Shown here in pieces: positions 24,262 through 32,236 of a stretch of DNA of 37,717 nucleotides. Both the position numbers and the translations under genes were made by a program. The notes beneath the pieces are model-generated. The model was not told where the DNA came from and searched no databases. It saw only the letters and a list, made by a program, of their open reading frames with translations. The stretch spans positions 1 through 37,717 of the forward strand of contig JAHHHR010000072.1 in assembly GCA_019359245.1 (NCBI GenBank), given 5' to 3'. The DNA is from Nostoc desertorum CM1-VF14. GTDB taxonomy: Bacteria > Cyanobacteriota > Cyanobacteriia > Cyanobacteriales > Nostocaceae. Within the stretch, counting starts at the first letter, position 1. Every line of letters starts with the position of its first letter.

Positions 24262-26049
24262 ATGCAACCACCCATTACAGTTGGCACTGTCTTGCAAAAC
24301 CGTTATCGCATAATTCAAATTCTCGGACAAGGAGGATTTGGTAGAACCTATCTGGCAGAAGACCAGAGGCGCTTTAATGAACTTTGCGCGATCAAGGAAT
24401 TGATTTCAACAGCAACCGAAGCTTTGGCTTGGGAGAAGGCAAAAGAGCTTTTTCACCGAGAAGCTGCCATTTTATATCAAATCGAACATCCACAAGTACC
24501 GAAATTCCGGGAAAGATTTGAGCAAGACCAACGTTTATTTTTGGTGGAAGATTACGTTGCAGGTCAAACCTACCGAACTCTGTTGGATGAACGGCTAGCT
24601 GTAGGTCGAACCTTCACAGAGGCTGAAGTATTAAAGTTGATCCAGTTGTTATTGCCTGTTTTAGGGCATATTCACAGTCGAGGGATTATTCACCGGGATA
24701 TCTCGCCAGAAAATATTATTTTGCGAGATAGTGACGCTAAACCCGTGTTAATTGACTTTGGGGTGGTAAAGGAACTAGCAACACGTTTGCGATCGCCAGA
24801 GAGTGCAATGCCAGAAACCACTGTGGGAAAATTAGGCTACTCTCCTAGCGAACAAATGCAAACAGGGGGAGCTTATCCTAGTAGTGACTTGTATGCATTA
24901 GCAGTAACAGCAATTGTTTTACTTACTGGTAAAGAGCCAAGCGATCTATTTGACGAAAACCAACTAACTTGGAATTGGCAGCGGTGGGTAACAGTTAATC
25001 CGCGATTTGCTATGGTGTTGAATCGAATGTTGAATCATATACCAAGCGATCGCTATCAAAGTGCTGCTACTGTATCTCAAGCATTACAACCTTTAGAGCA
25101 AGTTAGTCTTCCTCCCCTGAACGCGTCTAACTTACAGACAATGGCTGTTGGTCGCCGTCCTGACTCAGTACCACCAGCAGCTTCGCCCAAAAAACAACCC
25201 GATCCTGTGATTCCACCGAGTTCCCCTAATTCACTGTTGGATAATCCATTAGCGATCGCGGCAATTGCTACTGCTGTAATAATCATTGCGGGATTTGGTT
25301 CTTGGGCGCTGGTAAGTTCGATCCGCAGCCAGTCGAAAACATCAGATGAGACGCTTCCACAAAACTTCCCTTCACCAGTTATTTCTGGTGGTACTACATT
25401 CACGTCTACACCTACACCCATCAATGAAGAACCTATTGTATCTACTAGGCGGCTTAATCTAAGAACAACTAACCCGGCCATGGTTACAGATACCCTCAAA
25501 ACAAATCAAATCATCCGGTATACTTTTTTTGGGGAGGAAGGTGACAAGTTAACTGCGTTTCTTGACCCTGGAAGCAGCGTTTTACTAACAGTCTTCAGTC
25601 CCAATCAACAACCAATTGATAATAATAGACAGCAAGTAACATCTTATGAAGGCACGTTGCTGGCTACTGGTAGGTACAGTATTGAGTTAACACTGGTTTC
25701 AGGAGTTACCGAAAGCAATTACAATCTCAATGTTGCATTAGAAAATCCAGTCAAACCAATTCCGACAGAAACACCCCTGCTAATTCCAACAGAAACACCT
25801 CCACCAATTCCGATAGAGACACCCTTTCCAGTTCCAACAGAAACACCCTTTCCAGTTCCAACAGAGACACCTTTTCCAATTCCAACAGAGACACCACTGC
25901 CAATTCCGACAGAGACACCTTTTCCAATTCCAACAGAAACACCCTTGCCAATTCCGACAGAGACACCCTTTCCAATTCCGACAACTAGTGAAACGCCAAC
26001 TTTTCCGCCGGCTGATGGAACACAACCATTTTCTGGCCAAAGAAATTAA
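24262..26049 (+). CDS. Transmembrane Ser/Thr protein kinase with PPC-like domain and Pro/Thr repeat tail
   Basis: A 595-residue Hanks-type kinase from ATG 24262 (MQPPITVGTVLQNRYRI); the open frame extends 18 codons upstream but is not kinase-like. The P-loop GQGGFGRTY is at residues 22-30, with Lys45, IIHRDISPENII (His144-Arg-Asp146) and DFG at 165-167; all catalytic residues are intact. After the kinase domain (to about 285) there is a Pro/Ser linker and one TM (about 330-353). An extracytoplasmic region at about 390-490 resembles a bacterial pre-peptidase C-terminal (PPC) domain. Nine 24-base repeats then encode PIPTETP(F/L) units (about 499-570). The long Pro/Thr region may span the peptidoglycan or be glycosylated (inference). 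The stop TAA shares its last base with the bioD ATG. Confidence 0.9.
   Translation: MQPPITVGTVLQNRYRIIQILGQGGFGRTYLAEDQRRFNELCAIKELISTATEALAWEKAKELFHREAAILYQIEHPQVPKFRERFEQDQRLFLVEDYVAGQTYRTLLDERLAVGRTFTEAEVLKLIQLLLPVLGHIHSRGIIHRDISPENIILRDSDAKPVLIDFGVVKELATRLRSPESAMPETTVGKLGYSPSEQMQTGGAYPSSDLYALAVTAIVLLTGKEPSDLFDENQLTWNWQRWVTVNPRFAMVLNRMLNHIPSDRYQSAATVSQALQPLEQVSLPPLNASNLQTMAVGRRPDSVPPAASPKKQPDPVIPPSSPNSLLDNPLAIAAIATAVIIIAGFGSWALVSSIRSQSKTSDETLPQNFPSPVISGGTTFTSTPTPINEEPIVSTRRLNLRTTNPAMVTDTLKTNQIIRYTFFGEEGDKLTAFLDPGSSVLLTVFSPNQQPIDNNRQQVTSYEGTLLATGRYSIELTLVSGVTESNYNLNVALENPVKPIPTETPLLIPTETPPPIPIETPFPVPTETPFPVPTETPFPIPTETPLPIPTETPFPIPTETPLPIPTETPFPIPTTSETPTFPPADGTQPFSGQRN
25756..25971 (+). repeat. 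Nine tandem 24-bp repeats coding PIPTETP(F/L)
   Basis: Units of 24 bases, each beginning C(C/T)A(A/G)TTCC, follow without spacers; a tenth diverges into ACTAGTGAAACG. Differences are mostly at third positions, plus changes at the Ile/Val and Phe/Leu positions. The repeat is coding and lies at the kinase C terminus. Confidence 0.9.
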
Positions 26050-26729
26050 TGTTAAACACACTACTGATTACTGGAACTGATACCGAAGCTGGCAAAACTG
26101 TTTTAACAACAGCGTTAGCAGCCTATTGGCAAAAATATTACCCGCAGCGTAGCTGGGGAATTATGAAACCGATTCAATCTGGGATTGGCGATCGCGAGTG
26201 GTATGAAAAGCTATTTGCATTAGAACAATCCTCAGAAGAAATTACACCTTTGTACTTTCAAGCACCTTTAGCGCCTCCCATAGCAGCAGCGCGGGAAAAT
26301 CGCCAAGTAGATTTAGCAGTAGTTTGGCAAGCTTTGTCTAAACTGCGATCGCAACGTGATTTTGTACTTATAGAAGCCTTGGGAGGTTTAGGTTCGCCAG
26401 TAACTGAGGAATTAACCGTAGCTGATTTAGCAGGAGAATGGCGTTTACCAACGGTATTGGTAGTGCCAGTTAGATTGGGTGCGATCGCTCAAGCAGTGGC
26501 GAATGTAGCATTAGCCAGACAATCACGTGTCAATCTCAAAGGCATTGTTCTGAACTGTGTACAACCCCGAACCGATGCAGAAATAGCCGATTGGACACCA
26601 CAGCGATTGATTCAATCACTTACTAACACGCCAGTTTTAGGCTGCTTGCCCTATTTAGATAACCTAACCGATTTGGATAAACTTGCTCGAGTGGCATCAG
26701 ATTTAGATTGGGAAACACTGACGCTTTGA
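26049..26729 (+). CDS. bioD: Dethiobiotin synthetase
   Basis: A 226-residue enzyme that closes the ureido ring of biotin: 7,8-diaminopelargonate plus CO2 and ATP gives dethiobiotin. The P-loop GTDTEAGKT (residues 9-17) is the BioD form. KPIQSG (about 40-45) carries the catalytic lysine region. The segment FVLIEALGGLGSPV corresponds to the VEGAGG block of other BioD proteins, with ALGGLG in place of GAGG, as in several cyanobacterial versions. GIVLNCV and LGCLPYL fit the nucleotide-base site. The start codon overlaps the kinase stop (TAATG), so translation is probably coupled. The other biotin genes are not in this window. Confidence 0.93.
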   Translation: MLNTLLITGTDTEAGKTVLTTALAAYWQKYYPQRSWGIMKPIQSGIGDREWYEKLFALEQSSEEITPLYFQAPLAPPIAAARENRQVDLAVVWQALSKLRSQRDFVLIEALGGLGSPVTEELTVADLAGEWRLPTVLVVPVRLGAIAQAVANVALARQSRVNLKGIVLNCVQPRTDAEIADWTPQRLIQSLTNTPVLGCLPYLDNLTDLDKLARVASDLDWETLTL

Positions 26730-26759
26730 ATTGGGCACTTTTACTGGGTGTTGTCGTAA

Positions 26760-26793
26760 AGCCTGCGGCATAGCTACGCTTCGGACGCAGGCT
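26760..26793. repeat. Palindromic repeat after bioD
   Basis: AGCCTGCG (26760-26767) pairs with CGCAGGCT (26786-26793) around GCATAGCTACGCTTCGGA. It is a palindromic repeat of the GCCTGCGGCATAGC class. It could stabilise or end the bioD transcript, but no T tract follows. Confidence 0.7.
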
Positions 26794-26884
26794 AAGAAGA
26801 GAAGTATGGGTTATTACTCGATGCGCTCTAGAGAGCCAATTCAATCAGCTTAACTAACTGGATTTAAACATTACAAATGACTAA

Positions 26885-27373
26885 TCAGTATAAGATTGTT
26901 TTAGCAGTAGCGATCGCCTGATCCACACTCTCCGCAATATAAACATTTTCTGGCGATAACTTTTTGAAGAAAACTTTACTTTCTTCATCGTTAGTCAACA
27001 CAATTACTTGCTTATTTGCTTTCAAAGCTAAGGCAATTTCTGAAGCAGTTCCTGCACCCATACCGCAGGCAATCACCACATCACTACTGAGAACATTAAT
27101 ATTATTTCTAGCATTCCCCATGTCTGTGAGAATAGCAATATCCACTGAAGAGGAAATACCCTCTTGATTATCACTGGGAAGAATCCCAATAGTTAAGCCG
27201 TCACCAGATTTTGCACCTTTACTGACTGTATCCATTACACCTACATTTTTACCACCTGTGAGTAAAATCCATCCTTGTTTGGCAATAAATTGACCTAGTG
27301 TATAAGCATTTTGCAAATCATTTGCTGTCGCACTTTTTCCAGGGCCCATCACCCCAATAATAATTTTTCTCAT
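26885..27373 (-). CDS. SLOG-superfamily protein, TIGR00725 type (LOG-like)
   Basis: A 162-residue Rossmann-like protein of the lysine-decarboxylase-like/SLOG superfamily. The phosphate-binding loops are visible: GVMGPGKSA (7-15), LTGGKNVGVMDTVSKGA (38-54), and GMGAGTASEIALAL (104-117), the last equal to the PGGxGTxxE motif of LOG proteins with GMGAGT in place of PGGxGT. LOG enzymes cleave nucleotide 5'-monophosphates to free base and ribose 5-phosphate; other SLOG proteins bind nucleotide ligands. TIGR00725 members have no firm function. The altered loop suggests that enzyme activity should not be assumed. It is monocistronic, convergent with bioD. Confidence 0.82.
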   Translation of the reverse strand: MRKIIIGVMGPGKSATANDLQNAYTLGQFIAKQGWILLTGGKNVGVMDTVSKGAKSGDGLTIGILPSDNQEGISSSVDIAILTDMGNARNNINVLSSDVVIACGMGAGTASEIALALKANKQVIVLTNDEESKVFFKKLSPENVYIAESVDQAIATAKTILY

Positions 27374-27735
27374 AAAATTTCAAATCTTAGCAGCGTTTCG
27401 GTGAATTTATCAGAAATTGATGATGCTGTTTTTGACAATTCGATAAATCACCCCTAAGAAAACTTCACGACTCAGTTTCAAGTTTTAGATCCCTCTAAAT
27501 CTACCTTAGAAAGGAGACTTTTATTCAGGTTCACCTTTTTTAAGCGGGATTAAGGGGGATCTAAAAGTGCCTGAAGTCACAGCAAAAAACTTTTCAAACA
27601 GCCTCTTAAGAGCAGGTTGTTATATTTAGATATTTTTGATTTTGCTGCTCCAAATTTTAGATATCAAATGACTAAAGAAGCCTTTTTCCAAAAGTTAGGA
27701 ATTTTCTATTATATGCATACTATCGTCAGCTATAT
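27374..27735. other. Intergenic region with a fold-back element
   Basis: No gene is recognised. A MITE-like inverted-repeat unit lies at 27483-27566. An open frame at 27617-27802 overlaps the end of the DUF6174 gene and is not supported. Confidence 0.5.
27483..27566. mobile_element. Small fold-back (MITE-like) element
   Basis: The left end TTTTAGATCCCTCTAAATCT and the right end, whose reverse complement reads TTTTAGATCCCCCTTAATCC, form imperfect terminal inverted repeats about 20 bases long around a 40-base centre. No open reading frame is inside. The TTTTAGATCCCCC end recurs between genes in many cyanobacteria. Confidence 0.55.
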
Positions 27736-28230
27736 TTACTCGATCTGTTGCAGATTACTAATTGTAAAGAATATAGTATCATCAGTTCTTTCTTTATCAT
27801 AATCAATGCTGATTTGAGTGGGATAGCCAAGTATTGGGTCATATTGTACAGTCACGTTTGCTGCTCTTTGAATGAACGCATTTCTAATGATATTAAAGAG
27901 CTTAGGAATTGTATTATATTTTTGGAATAATGCTTTATCTACCGGAATTTTAGCAGATTTATAAGTAATAGAAGTTGTGGCTCCGTTACGTACTTCAATA
28001 ATTGCTGGTTCTGTGGCTTTGGGGACACAATTGCAACTTCTAGTAAATTCATAGCGATAGTTAAAGATTTTTTTCTGTTTCCATAATCGGTAATTAATCT
28101 TAAATTGTTCTAAGGCGAAACTATTAGACGCTGGTTTTTGGGCTACCTGTATAGGAGGTTGAGATATTACAGGTGTACTCAAACCTAAAGATGCCACTAA
28201 AATGGCACTAATTGCAATTGGTAAACGCAT
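27736..28230 (-). CDS. DUF6174 family secreted protein
   Basis: A 164-residue protein with an N-terminal signal peptide (LPIAISAILVASLGLSTPVI, likely cleavage near SQP or VAQ). The mature part has the DUF6174 pattern: a W...YRYEFTRSCNC segment with a paired C-x-C (about residues 59-69), then VRNGATTSITY, then YDPILGYPTQISIDYD, and ERTDDTIFFTI near the end. The family is widespread but of unknown function; the double cysteine may form a disulfide or bind metal. The ATG at 28230 puts the signal peptide at the terminus. It is downstream of the TIR gene on the same strand with a 97-base gap, so it might be read through, but nothing links it functionally. Confidence 0.8.
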   Translation of the reverse strand: MRLPIAISAILVASLGLSTPVISQPPIQVAQKPASNSFALEQFKINYRLWKQKKIFNYRYEFTRSCNCVPKATEPAIIEVRNGATTSITYKSAKIPVDKALFQKYNTIPKLFNIIRNAFIQRAANVTVQYDPILGYPTQISIDYDKERTDDTIFFTISNLQQIE

Positions 28231-28327
28231 ATAAATCGATTCTTAACTCCAATTGCTTAGTTTAACGTGCTTAAAGGTGATTGCCAAAAAACTGAAATTA
28301 TTTTTGACACTCATTCATAGCCTAGTT

Positions 28328-29734
28328 TTACTCATCTAAACGGGCTGCGATCGCATTTAGCAATTCTTCAAATCCTGATTCGCTGTGAATATTAGGGGTG
28401 AGCGTGTTCATATCTGTTAGCAGGTTAGTGAGTTCCGCGATCCTGTTGCGAATCTCGTTGTACTGGTCAATTTCTTCACGAATACCCTGTAAATTAGCTC
28501 CAGAAACCCCTTTCATAGCTTCGTCTAATTCTTTAATTTCTTCTTCCCAATGCTTAATATATTTAAGTCTTGCAACAGGTTTATAAATTTGGGCATCCTC
28601 TAATACAATAGGGAAAATACGATCATAAAATTTACCATTTTTAGCAATTTGCACTAGCTCAAACATGCAATTAGGAGATTTTAAATACTTGTCACTAATA
28701 ACCGCGATCGCACATTTACCGCGTCCAATCCGTTCCATAAAGGCTTTAATTAATCCTTTGTAACCCAAATCGCGTTTATCGCGGATTATTGTGATTCCTT
28801 TAGCCTGAAAAGTTTCATCTAGTTTCTTGACAAATTGCTCACTTTCTCCATCCCAAGCATATGAGATGAAGATTTCCTTCTCAAATTCTATTTTTGATGG
28901 ATTAATAGTCATCTTTTTACCTTTCTGATTGTGCTTAATTTCTTGTACTTGGCGTTGTTCTTGTTTTTTGAGGCTATTGGATGATTGTATAATATTCTGC
29001 TTTTTTACAGTTGAATCACTGAATTTATTGTCTAATCTTAAATGAGAAGATGAGTTGTCATAGCACAATAATCTCAGTATTTCTTCTCGGTTCTTAATAA
29101 TTATATTAAATAAAATATGATATAAACTATGATAATTGTTTAAGTCCAATTTAGTTTTTATTTCATTTAAATAACTAATAAATTTTTCTTTCTCAACTTT
29201 AATTATATTACAATTTTTTTCCTTTGCGATGTATTCACATATTTCCAGTGCTTCTCGATATAATATATGTGATATATCTTCTTGCAATAGGCTATAAATT
29301 ATTTCATCAAGTTTTGAAAGAAAAGCTGATATACCATTTTTTTCCGTAAAGTTAGGACGTATCATCAAATTATATTTAATATACGAAGGTATTGATATAC
29401 AAAGTTCATTAGAGTGATTTAAATTTATTAATATTACGTACCTCTTGTATGCATGTGCTAAACCTAACTTGTAACAGTTCTCTGCACTTATTGTTTCAAA
29501 AAGTCCTAATAGCAAAATGCAAGGATTTTGTAATTTAGCATTTATATCCTGTAAGCTTTTTTTGTCTAAAGTTTGATAGCTATAATTTTCACTATTAATG
29601 TTAATGTTACGATTAGAAGTAATATGATTTGATACTAACATACCCAAAGTGTCAAACTCTTTAGGTAAAATGACATAACATTTTTCATATATAGTTTCTT
29701 GGGTTGATATTTTTTTTACTATTTTTCTAACCAT
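28328..29734 (-). CDS. TIR-domain protein with an N-terminal nucleotide-hydrolase-like region
   Basis: A 468-residue protein. The TIR domain runs from about residue 286 (KEIFISYAWDGESEQFVKKL) to about 415, with RDKRDLGYKG and SDKYLKSPNCMFELVQI. Glu359 in CMFEL aligns with the catalytic glutamate of TIR NAD-cleaving enzymes. A C-terminal helical tail (about 415-468) follows. The N-terminal half (1-225) is extra: NPCILLLGLF...NCYKLGLAHAYKRYVILI resembles the (Y)ELGxAHAL signature of nucleoside-deoxyribosyltransferase-like domains, with Lys89 where the catalytic Glu would be. A helical stretch at about 155-225 and a charged linker follow. M275 has a GAAAGG-type ribosome site and could start a TIR-only product. 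It lies 36 bases downstream of the ROCO gene and is probably cotranscribed with it. An NADase effector role is inferred. Confidence 0.88.
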   Translation of the reverse strand: MVRKIVKKISTQETIYEKCYVILPKEFDTLGMLVSNHITSNRNININSENYSYQTLDKKSLQDINAKLQNPCILLLGLFETISAENCYKLGLAHAYKRYVILINLNHSNELCISIPSYIKYNLMIRPNFTEKNGISAFLSKLDEIIYSLLQEDISHILYREALEICEYIAKEKNCNIIKVEKEKFISYLNEIKTKLDLNNYHSLYHILFNIIIKNREEILRLLCYDNSSSHLRLDNKFSDSTVKKQNIIQSSNSLKKQEQRQVQEIKHNQKGKKMTINPSKIEFEKEIFISYAWDGESEQFVKKLDETFQAKGITIIRDKRDLGYKGLIKAFMERIGRGKCAIAVISDKYLKSPNCMFELVQIAKNGKFYDRIFPIVLEDAQIYKPVARLKYIKHWEEEIKELDEAMKGVSGANLQGIREEIDQYNEIRNRIAELTNLLTDMNTLTPNIHSESGFEELLNAIAARLDE

Positions 29735-29770
29735 TTCAATACATTTAAAAAAAGATTGTAATTAAAAAAA

Positions 29771-32236
29771 CTATTTTTCAAAAAAAACTTTGATTTTTCC
29801 CCACAAACTATTATTCCTATTTAGATCATCGTTTTCTTCTTCAATTTTTACTTCATTTGATAATTCGTCACCACGCTCTTCAATGTAATTATTTATTATA
29901 GTTGCAATTGTTTTAGGATAATCAGATTGTAGATATTCTTGATTTATAACATCATCGATTAACCTGCGGATATCTACCATTTCATAGCTGTTTTCGCACT
30001 CAATCTGGTAACGGCGATCGCTCAAGCGTTTGTTGAGTTTGTCTAGAGAATAAGAATAAGGTGTGGGCAAATTTTTGCAAGTCTCGCAATTACACGGAAC
30101 TAAAGTTTGATATTGTAAATGTTCGTAAGAGTTGTGGATTTTTTCCAGTTCATGGGTGATGACAGCCATCAATTCTTTTGTACGGTTTCCGGATACACGG
30201 ATTTTAATTTCCCGTTGATTGTAGTTTTCAATGATTTCAGCACGAGTTTGATCTTTGTTGAGAACAACACCGTTTTTCCAAACGAGTTTTTGCTGTTCAA
30301 TCCAACGGTGCGTCTCGACAATAAAGCGAGTGAGGATACCTTTGGGCATGAATGTATAAGTGTAGCGGAGGATGAGATTGTTGTGATCGTCCCAGTTATA
30401 ATCAGCTTTTTCAATGGAGAGCAATTGAGGCGCAATATACGTGTCACGGCGATCAGGAATTTCGTAGCAAAGCTTGAACCGCATCATTAATTGCAGGAGT
30501 TCATCTTGCATATCTGCATATTCGCCATCTTGCCAAATATTTTTGAGGTCGTTTATGGTAAAACAACCTAGATTTTGCTTGACAGTTTGATTATCCAAAA
30601 CTTTGTAGACGGCAGTGGTTCCCCATTCTGGTTTGAGGATGACGTAGTGTTTGAGTGTAGAATCGTCTTGAAAGTGGAGGCAAACACCGAGGTCATGTAA
30701 ATAGTTACTCAAGCGCAGCATATCTTTACGGTCAGTTAAATTATTGACTCGGCAAAGGGTAAAGTATTCTTCAACGCTAATATAATTTCGCGAATCGTTC
30801 TCTAGAGCAGCTCTGACTCTTACCCAGAGTTTTGGTAGAGGTGTACCAACATGGTCAAGATTGCTTATGTATAGCTGAATAGCGTCTTTAATGTGGGCTA
30901 AACCGCGATTAGTATCTAAATTCGTTGGCAGAATTTCCTTGAGGTTGTCAAATTCCCCTCGTAACTGGCCTCCATCGACTTCGCACTGACGGTCTTGTTT
31001 TTCGTTTTTGACGATAAAAACTGGACTTTTGTCGCTCAAGAGTTCGACAACCTTCAGCCAGTAATAGAAATCAGTGTTTTCTTTGCGAGTATCGGCAACT
31101 AAAGCATAGAGAGATCGCTTGCTGAGGAAAAACTGATGGGTTTGATGGTAGATTTCCTGACCGCCAAAGTCCCAGATATTGATGCGAAAATCTTTGCCAT
31201 TGGATTGTGTAAAGTTACACCGGATCACCTTAATACCTTCGGTTGATTCCTCATCTTGTTGAAGCTCGTAGGTTTCGTCTTTGATTTTTTTGGCTAAGGA
31301 GGTTTTACCAGCTCCTCCTTCGCCAACAATCAATAATTTTGCTTCGTAGAAGGGTTCAGTTTCGGCTGCATCTTGCACCCGGAAATAAAAATCGAGAATT
31401 TCATTGACATCGCCTGGATCTTGAGATAAATTATTAGATCCCAAAATCTCAGGTGGAATGGGGACTGGGTTTCTACGAAGATCCAACTTTTTTAGGTTTA
31501 GCAGTTGCATCATTTCCTGCGGCAGGCTGCTCAGTTGATTAACTCGTAGGTCTAGGAATTGCAAGTTGCTGAGTTGTCCAATTTCCGGCGGCAGACTACT
31601 CATCTGATTGAAACTTAAATCTAGTAAGTGCAAATTGATGAGTTGAAAAATTTCTAGTGAAAGACTGCTAAGTTGATTGTTATAGAGAGAGAACCTTTCC
31701 AGGTTGGTGAGTTGTCCAATTTCTGGTGGCAGACTACTCAGTTGATTAGTACTGAGAAATAGTGATTGTAGGTTGGTGAGTTGTCCAATTTCTGGTGGCA
31801 GACTACTCAGTTGATTAGTACTGAGAAATAGTGATTGTAGGTTGGTGAGTTGTCCAATTTCTGGTGGCAGACTACTCAGTTGATTAGTACTGAGAAATAG
31901 TGATTGTAGGTTGGTAAGTTGTCCAATTTCTGGTGGCAGACTACTCAGTTGATTAGTATTGAGAAATAGTGATTGTAGGTTGGTGAGTTGTCCAATTTTT
32001 GGTGGCAGACTACTCAGTTGATTGTAGCGGAGGTCGAGAGTTTGCAGGTTAGTGAGTTGGACAATTTCCGGTGGCAGACTGCTCAGTTGATTACTGCTGA
32101 GGTCGAGGGTTTGCAGGTTGGTGAGTTGGACAATTTCCGGTGGCAGCGTTGTTAAGCCTTTGTCAGAAAGGTCTAATTCTGTCACCTGATCTCTGACAGC
32201 TTGTTCAATAATTTGCAGCAGTTCTTCGTTAGTCAT
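29771..32236 (-). CDS. ROCO protein: leucine-rich repeats, Roc GTPase, COR domain
   Basis: An 821-residue protein. Residues about 17-270 hold 11 leucine-rich repeats of 23 residues (L-TNLQ-x-LxLxxNQLSSLPPEIxQ). The Roc Ras-like GTPase follows: P-loop VGEGGAGKTS (Lys311), switch II DFGGQE, and VKNEKQD as the G4 site. COR runs from about residue 440 to about 690 and includes VRVRAALE, LHDLGVCLHF, LKPEWGTTAVYKVLD and RFKLCYEI. Four cysteines in PCNCETCKNLP (about 730-740) may bind metal. The charged C-terminal tail has no kinase domain. Roc-COR proteins dimerise through COR and cycle between states on GTP binding. The LRR is the likely sensor, and the TIR protein encoded immediately downstream the likely effector. 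This pairing suggests an NLR-like switch; that part is inference. Confidence 0.93.
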   Translation of the reverse strand: MTNEELLQIIEQAVRDQVTELDLSDKGLTTLPPEIVQLTNLQTLDLSSNQLSSLPPEIVQLTNLQTLDLRYNQLSSLPPKIGQLTNLQSLFLNTNQLSSLPPEIGQLTNLQSLFLSTNQLSSLPPEIGQLTNLQSLFLSTNQLSSLPPEIGQLTNLQSLFLSTNQLSSLPPEIGQLTNLERFSLYNNQLSSLSLEIFQLINLHLLDLSFNQMSSLPPEIGQLSNLQFLDLRVNQLSSLPQEMMQLLNLKKLDLRRNPVPIPPEILGSNNLSQDPGDVNEILDFYFRVQDAAETEPFYEAKLLIVGEGGAGKTSLAKKIKDETYELQQDEESTEGIKVIRCNFTQSNGKDFRINIWDFGGQEIYHQTHQFFLSKRSLYALVADTRKENTDFYYWLKVVELLSDKSPVFIVKNEKQDRQCEVDGGQLRGEFDNLKEILPTNLDTNRGLAHIKDAIQLYISNLDHVGTPLPKLWVRVRAALENDSRNYISVEEYFTLCRVNNLTDRKDMLRLSNYLHDLGVCLHFQDDSTLKHYVILKPEWGTTAVYKVLDNQTVKQNLGCFTINDLKNIWQDGEYADMQDELLQLMMRFKLCYEIPDRRDTYIAPQLLSIEKADYNWDDHNNLILRYTYTFMPKGILTRFIVETHRWIEQQKLVWKNGVVLNKDQTRAEIIENYNQREIKIRVSGNRTKELMAVITHELEKIHNSYEHLQYQTLVPCNCETCKNLPTPYSYSLDKLNKRLSDRRYQIECENSYEMVDIRRLIDDVINQEYLQSDYPKTIATIINNYIEERGDELSNEVKIEEENDDLNRNNSLWGKIKVFFEK
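31701..31976. repeat. Four 69-bp LRR-coding tandem repeats, three identical
   Basis: The units starting at 31701, 31770 and 31839 are identical over all 69 bases. The unit at 31908 differs at two positions. More diverged units of the same period continue on both sides. They encode the 23-residue repeats of the ROCO protein. Confidence 0.95.

Noticed and set aside
25751..26061. Two long open frames on the - strand opposite the kinase tail
   Set aside because: They arise from the 24-base Pro/Thr repeat read on the other strand; the low-complexity products have no start context.
26885..27373. SLOG protein as a third component of the ROCO/TIR module
   Set aside because: SLOG domains can partner TIR effectors, but here a DUF6174 gene, a fold-back element and nearly 1 kb separate them, so no linkage is supported.
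27617..27802. Open frame before the DUF6174 gene
   Set aside because: It overlaps the end of a well-supported gene on the other strand and lacks a ribosome site.
31701..31976. Regular direct repeats considered as a CRISPR array
   Set aside because: The 69-base units are contiguous with no spacers and encode in-frame leucine-rich repeats.
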